A stretch of 64,000 bases of DNA from Xylanibacillus composti (GTDB lineage Bacteria; Bacillota; Bacilli; Paenibacillales; K13): assembly GCF_018403685.1 (NCBI RefSeq), contig NZ_BOVK01000051.1, positions 1 through 64,000 on the forward strand, read 5' to 3'. The position numbers were made by a program, and so were the translations under genes. Below the pieces are notes generated by a model. That model did no database searches and was not told where the DNA came from. It worked only from the letters and a program-made list of their open reading frames with translations. Of the stretch, positions 59,524 to 64,000 are shown piece by piece (positions within the stretch are counted from its first letter, which is position 1; the number at the start of each line of letters is the position of its first letter).

Positions 59524-59780
59524 GCTGTGTTCCTCCTCCATCCGTCTATGGCACAAGATGTAATGTGAATATCTTCACAAATCGAAACAGACAGTTGTGT
59601 CTATGTTTCGTGCCCCAGGATTAATCCAACGCTTGTTATTATACCGCAGCCTGGGATACAGCTAAAGGATTATGTTCACAAAATCACATTAGCCTTTTTT
59701 ATTGGTGCAAAAGATTTCATTTATCACACTCCTTGTAAGATTTTCCCTCACCTGAACAAGGAGCATTCCTGTCGGCAACA

Positions 59781-59827
59781 AAATCAGACCAGGGTGTCCA
59801 GTACTGCTGGTTCCCCTGGCCTGATTT
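59781..59827 (-). terminator. Terminator of the RNase J gene
   Basis: Stem AAATCAGGCCAGGG / CCCTGGTCTGATTT on the minus strand (one mismatch), then TTG; 28 nt after the stop codon. Confidence 0.75.
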
Positions 59828-59854
59828 GGATGCCTGATTGAATCATGCAGCTGC

Positions 59855-61597
59855 TTACTCTTGATCCCCAGCCGCAGCCGGCTGCTCTACATAAGAGAAG
59901 ATCGGCATCACGACAGGGGTTCGATCCATTGTCGTTTCGCAGTACTCGGTCAACCGTTCGATGATTTTCTGTTCCCATTGCTGCGCGATAAATTTTTTTC
60001 TTCTTTGCAGCAGACGGACGGTTGTCCTGACCACTTTCGTACCGGCCGATATAATTTCAGCCGATTCCCGCACATAGACAAAGCCGCGCGTGATCAGTTC
60101 CGGTCGGCCTATCATCTTGTTCTGCTTCGGATCAATAGTCAGTACGACGATCAATACGCCATTCGTGCCCAATGCCCGCCGTTCTTCCATGATTGTTTCT
60201 TCCCACGGGTTCGTGGTTGACCCTTTCACCAGCACTTGCCCGGCAGGCAGGTCCTTGCCGACTCTAGCCTTATGCCGGGTCACATGCAGGGGCTGGCCGT
60301 TGCGCAGCAGGAAGATGTTATCCCTCTCCGTGCCCGTCTGCTCGGCTATCTCGGCATGCTTGCGCAGCATCCGGTATTCCCCATGAATCGGGATGAAGAA
60401 CTTCGGCTGCATAAACCGGAGCATCAGCTTCAAATCCTCTTCGCAGCCATGGCCGGAGGCATGGATATCGAAGATCGAACCGTGCACTACCTCCGCGCCA
60501 GCACGGAGCAGCAAATCAATGCTGCGGTACACATTTTGCGTGTTCCCCGGAATGGGGGACGAGGAAAAGATTACTGTATCGCCTTCATACAAGGACACGT
60601 GCTTATGCGCGCCGGTGGCGATGCGTGTCAAGGCCGCATTGGTCTCCCCTTGACTGCCCGTGCACACGATTACCACCTCATGATCCGGGTACCGATCGAG
60701 CTGACGGACATCGATCAATTGATGCTTGGACGGCCGGATATAGTTCAATTCCTGTCCGATCTTGAATGCCCGTTCCATGCTTCGTCCGATCACCGCAATG
60801 CGCCTGCCGCACTCCTCAGCCGCTTCTACAACTTGCTGTAGCCGGTGAACGTTGGACGCAAAGGTGGCAAACAAGATGCGTCCGTCACATTTCCGGAATG
60901 TTTCGCGTATAGCCCGTCCGACTGCCTTCTCCGACGGCGTGAATCCGGGCTTCTCGCTATTGGTGCTGTCTGCCAAGAGCGCCAGCACGCCGGAACGCCC
61001 GATCTTCGCCATCTGCCCCCAGTCGGTTGCCTGCTCGGTCGGGGTAAAGTCGAACTTGAAATCCCCGGTGTGCACAATAGTACCGTGCGGGGTCTCAATA
61101 ACAACCGCCAGAGAGTCCGGAATGCTGTGATGGGTGCGGAAGAACCGCACCTTGAGCTGCCGGAAGCGGATAACGCTTTCTTCATTGATCACATGAAGCT
61201 CGCTGCTGCCGAGCAAGCCGTGCTCCTCCAGCTTTGTACGCACAAAGCCAATTGTCAGCCCCGCACCGTAGACAGGAGCAGACAACTCACGCAGCACGAA
61301 AGGCAAGCCGCCTATATGGTCCTCATGCCCATGTGTAAGGAAGATGCCCTTGAGCATATGCTTGTTTTCCTTCAAATACTGAATGTTCGGGATGATGGAA
61401 TCAACTCCCGGCATATCCGCATCGGGAAACTTGATGCCTGCGTCGATGAGGATCAATTCCTTGCCATACTGAATGGCGTACATGTTTTTTCCTATTTCCT
61501 CTAATCCGCCTAATGCGAAAATTTTGACTGCCGGCTTGCGGTAATAATTCCTCTTCGTCTTCTTCGTTTTGGTTGATTCAGTAGCTTGATTGTTCAT
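59855..61597 (-). CDS. rnjA: Ribonuclease J
   Basis: A 5'-3' exo/endoribonuclease central to mRNA decay and rRNA maturation in Firmicutes (580 aa). Beta-lactamase fold with zinc motif THGHEDHIGGLPF (~90), beta-CASP domain, and motifs such as TGSQGETNAALTRIATG and HASGHGCEEDL. The C-terminal domain has REWWxEKP-like end motifs. A basic N-terminal extension (KTKKTKRNYYRKP) distinguishes it slightly. AAAGGAG precedes the ATG. Whether it is RnjA or RnjB cannot be fixed from this locus; a basic N-terminal extension is seen in some RnjA. Confidence 0.92.
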   Translation of the reverse strand: MNNQATESTKTKKTKRNYYRKPAVKIFALGGLEEIGKNMYAIQYGKELILIDAGIKFPDADMPGVDSIIPNIQYLKENKHMLKGIFLTHGHEDHIGGLPFVLRELSAPVYGAGLTIGFVRTKLEEHGLLGSSELHVINEESVIRFRQLKVRFFRTHHSIPDSLAVVIETPHGTIVHTGDFKFDFTPTEQATDWGQMAKIGRSGVLALLADSTNSEKPGFTPSEKAVGRAIRETFRKCDGRILFATFASNVHRLQQVVEAAEECGRRIAVIGRSMERAFKIGQELNYIRPSKHQLIDVRQLDRYPDHEVVIVCTGSQGETNAALTRIATGAHKHVSLYEGDTVIFSSSPIPGNTQNVYRSIDLLLRAGAEVVHGSIFDIHASGHGCEEDLKLMLRFMQPKFFIPIHGEYRMLRKHAEIAEQTGTERDNIFLLRNGQPLHVTRHKARVGKDLPAGQVLVKGSTTNPWEETIMEERRALGTNGVLIVVLTIDPKQNKMIGRPELITRGFVYVRESAEIISAGTKVVRTTVRLLQRRKKFIAQQWEQKIIERLTEYCETTMDRTPVVMPIFSYVEQPAAAGDQE

Positions 61598-62240
61598 AGG
61601 TCTCCTTTTATGATCATACCAGTATCAGATAAGTTAATGACGGACAGCTGCCGCATGGTTGCCACCGTTCCGGGGGGAGGTTGAGGAGGTTTGCCTTTTG
61701 CGCTCACTTACGTACCGTCTTCATCCCTACCATTTTAACCTTGTTTGCGTGATTTATAAATGGTAACTTTGGATTTCAGATGAAATTGCCTGTTATCCGG
61801 GACATGCTCGGCGGATTGCCCCGCAAAAATATTCCCGATTCCATGCCGTGAATGACTGTTCATTCGTTCGTTCCCAGCGCGGTCTCCTCTTTGGCACACG
61901 GGTTCCATAGCCGTATCTGTCCGGGGAATAGCGAGCATTCGTTATGATCATTATATACAAATTGCCGCTGCCCTGAACAGAAGCGGTGGATGGAGAAAGG
62001 GCAACCCGAACTCATCGTCCGCGTAACATGTGTTCCCGATCTGAACGTGCGTCTATAGCGTAAAAGTGTGGGAGGACGCCGCTTCAGTGCGTGAATATGC
62101 TTATGTATTACCGACTACCGTTCATTTATGGCAGCAAGTTCATTGTTTCTGCGCACTTCGGGTGGTATTCGCTTATTTATTACCGAATTTCCGTTAATAG
62201 TGGAGGTCAGTTTCATACTTAATGGTAATACAGAAATAAA
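61598..62240. repeat. Intergenic region with TTATTACC repeat, copy 1 (62092-62240)
   Basis: No gene is seen in 61598-62381. The right part carries two units beginning TATTACC and containing TTAATRG-type sequence (62106 and 62180), ending ATACTTAATGGTAATA. Its relative is at 63844-63980. The left part presumably contains the promoter of the RNase J gene; I cannot define it. Confidence 0.6.
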
Positions 62241-62381
62241 CCGCTTGATTTCGCTTATGACTGGCCGGAAGAAGGGAAGTTGCTGCTATAAATTTGTGTA
62301 AGGAGCAACATAAATATTCGTTGTCCCTTCTCGCGCTCCTTATGCGTCACACAGCAAGCTCAATCACGATCCCTTCTGCGC

Positions 62382-62418
62382 AAAAAAGGCCAGACCCAAT
62401 ATGAAGATGGGTCCGACC
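62382..62418 (-). terminator. Terminator of rsgA
   Basis: On the minus strand GGTCGGACCCA / TGGGTCTGGCC with a short loop and TTTTTTG. Confidence 0.85.
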
Positions 62419-62465
62419 CTCGTTCCATCCGTACCAACATTCCGCCTGACAGCAAGCTTGTCTTC

Positions 62466-63554
62466 CTACCGATTCTTCCTGTCCTGCTTCGCCTTCATGA
62501 ACTTCCTTGCCTGCTTCATGCCGCCAACACCGCCAAACATCGCATCCAGCTTTGCCGATTCAATCTGCCTGGCGTTCATGCCCTCGTACTTCGCTTCCCG
62601 CTTCAACTTCCAGTAGTTCGCCAAGCGCTCTTCCGTCAGCAAGCCAGCTTGGACCGCTTCGCGCACCGCACACTTCGGCTCGTTCTCATGCCGGCAATCC
62701 GCGAACTTGCATGCAGCAGCCAAGCTGTCGATATCGGCGAAGCTTCTGGACAGTTCAGCGCCTTCAAGGCCCAGCTCTCGCATGCCGGGCGTATCGACAA
62801 TCACGCCCCCGCCAGGTAGCTGCAGCATCTCCCGCCTTGTGGTCGTATGCCTGCCCTTGTCATCCTTGCGGGTCGCGTTCGTCTCCATGACTGACGCACC
62901 CATAAGGCGGTTGATCAAGGTCGACTTGCCGACGCCGGATGAACCGATAAATACACATGTTATACCGGAGCCCATATAGCCTTGGACTGCCTGAATGCCG
63001 TCCTCATACAAGCTGGAGGCCACGACCAGATCGACCCCTAACGCAACAGCCGCTGCCGCATCCAGCTTCGTCTGAAGATCCACGCACAAATCCGATTTCG
63101 TCAAGACAACGACAGGCGTTGCGCCGCTGTTCCAGGCTATGGCCAAGTATCGTTCCAGCCTGCGCAGGTTGAAATCCTGATTCAGCGCCATGCAAATAAA
63201 AACGATATCCATATTGGAGGCGACGATTTGCACGTCTTGGGAAGTGCCAGCCGCCTTCCGTTCGAGAACGGTTCTTCTCGTCAGCACATGGTGAATGATT
63301 GCCGTGTCTGCGGCATGGTTCGGCCGATCCACCATGACAAAGTCACCCACGACAGGGTATTCGGCGACGGAACTGGCCGCATAGCGAAGCTTGCCTGCGA
63401 TTTCGGCTACCCATTCTCCCTGTTCGGTGATGACCTTATACAATCCTTTCGACTGAGAGGCAACACGGCCCACCGTAAGCTCTGAATATCGTGTGGACTC
63501 CCGCAGGAATGCATCCGTTAGCCCTATATTTTTCAACCAATAATGATTTGTCAT
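62466..63554 (-). CDS. rsgA: Ribosome small-subunit-dependent GTPase A
   Basis: A circularly permuted GTPase assisting 30S maturation (362 aa). OB domain (residues ~20-100) then G-motifs in permuted order: G4 VLTKSDLC, G1 GSSGVGKST (~205), G3 VDTPGMREL, and C-terminal zinc knuckle CKFADCRHENEPKC. The start is ATG 63554 with GGAGGG 9 nt upstream; the first ATG at 63587 has no site. Monocistronic. It might be a second RsgA copy, since the usual one lies in the prkC-rpe operon; here the neighbours are different. Confidence 0.93.
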   Translation of the reverse strand: MTNHYWLKNIGLTDAFLRESTRYSELTVGRVASQSKGLYKVITEQGEWVAEIAGKLRYAASSVAEYPVVGDFVMVDRPNHAADTAIIHHVLTRRTVLERKAAGTSQDVQIVASNMDIVFICMALNQDFNLRRLERYLAIAWNSGATPVVVLTKSDLCVDLQTKLDAAAAVALGVDLVVASSLYEDGIQAVQGYMGSGITCVFIGSSGVGKSTLINRLMGASVMETNATRKDDKGRHTTTRREMLQLPGGGVIVDTPGMRELGLEGAELSRSFADIDSLAAACKFADCRHENEPKCAVREAVQAGLLTEERLANYWKLKREAKYEGMNARQIESAKLDAMFGGVGGMKQARKFMKAKQDRKNR

Positions 63555-63843
63555 CTTCGCAGCCCTCCAAAAGTTTATAACTTGCAAACCTTTGGGAGGA
63601 TTATGCGGAATGGATCAATTACGCAGCACAACCCTCCCCGCTACCTGCAAGCTGAGCTGCAATCGATGCCGTTCTCTTGTTACGCATACAGCAATCCCCT
63701 TTCCTTTCGAGATGTCTTTAATATAACCTGAATACCCGTAACCAACAAGTGAAATATCCGCATTTCCGAACGAGGTACATCGAAGGTCGCCACGAGAGGA
63801 AACGTAAGGTTATCTACGTAATTGCGCGGAGGTAAATTCGCTC

Positions 63844-63980
63844 GTTTATTACCTACTACTATTTATTAATGGCAGCAACTTCATTATTTCCACCCCGTTT
63901 CGAGTTGAATGCACACCTTTATTACCCGATTACCATTAATAGTAGAAGGCAGCTTCATTCTTAATAGTAAAAAGGTAATT
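63844..63980. repeat. TTATTACC repeat, copy 2
   Basis: Two units, TTATTACCTACTACTATT...TTAATGGCAGCAACTTCATT and TTATTACCCGATTACC...TTAATAGTAGAAGGCAGCTTCATT, followed by CTTAATAGTAA. The same order as at 62092-62240. It lies between rsgA and the end of the window; no gene is visible after 63560. Confidence 0.7.
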
Positions 63981-64000
63981 AATTGCCGAGATTCAGGGAT

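Overview
The window looks like the chromosome of a Paenibacillus-type member of the Bacillales. It has moderately high GC, strong AGGAGG ribosome binding sites and frequent TTG/GTG starts. It also carries RNase J, RsgA, CcpA-like (cre) and PerR-like operator sites, CUT1 sugar ABC systems without their own ATPase, and membrane-bound AraC regulators. No rRNA or tRNA gene, CRISPR array, prophage or complete insertion sequence was seen. All functional calls come from reading motifs and from memory of the families; no database search was run.

Layout. 1-9 kb: MsrAB, a BmrCD-like heterodimeric drug exporter behind a short leader ORF, a small unknown protein, and a PerR-type haem catalase. 8-29 kb: a pectin / rhamnogalacturonan locus. 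It contains UxuA, a GH42 beta-galactosidase, a GH28 polygalacturonase-like enzyme, a KdgF-like cupin, an uncharacterised helical protein, two CUT1 permeases, two paralogous binding proteins, a membrane AraC regulator, a GH105 hydrolase, a UxaC-like isomerase and a UxaE-like epimerase, flanked by two further AraC regulators. Galacturonate can be followed on paper to tagaturonate, fructuronate, mannonate and 2-keto-3-deoxygluconate (KDG); only the fructuronate reductase is missing here. 29-31 kb: a uracil-DNA glycosylase and RlmD-type methyltransferase. 32-39 kb: a second CUT1 system with a D-aminoacylase-family deacylase, a SelA-like PLP enzyme and an SDR dehydrogenase, behind a strong promoter-operator. 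The set would fit oxidative catabolism of an N-acyl amino sugar to KDG. Just upstream lie relics of a BadF kinase/GH4 operon under a matching operator, and of an iron(III) ABC transporter.

41-45 kb: two adjacent ribosome-protection genes, an Msr-family ABC-F ATPase and an RlmA-family 23S rRNA methyltransferase. Each lies behind a tiny leader ORF, MLHSMRIR and MIHFIRLRK. Both carry the Arg-X-Arg (+X+) macrolide-arrest motif, and the first closely resembles the ErmD leader peptide (MTHSMRLR) as I remember it. With the leader ORF in front of the exporter, this gives three translation-sensing leaders in one window, and it is the most striking result here.

45-64 kb: two small membrane proteins, an OmpR/EnvZ-type two-component system, a GH11 xylanase with a cre-like site inside its promoter, a non-catalytic sulfatase-modifying-factor-like lipoprotein, CadCA-type metal resistance with a small zinc-ribbon gene, manganese catalase, an aldehyde dehydrogenase, an orphan binding protein, NDH-2 with a DUF1641 protein, RNase J and RsgA.

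Several intergenic regions carry structured repeats. One family occurs three times (12.6, 31.3 and 45.1 kb) as a ~180-bp element with two direct followed by two inverted copies of a ~25-30-bp unit. A different family lies at 41.1 kb, another at 62.1 and 63.9 kb, and the 3' end of the exporter gene is duplicated just after its stop codon.
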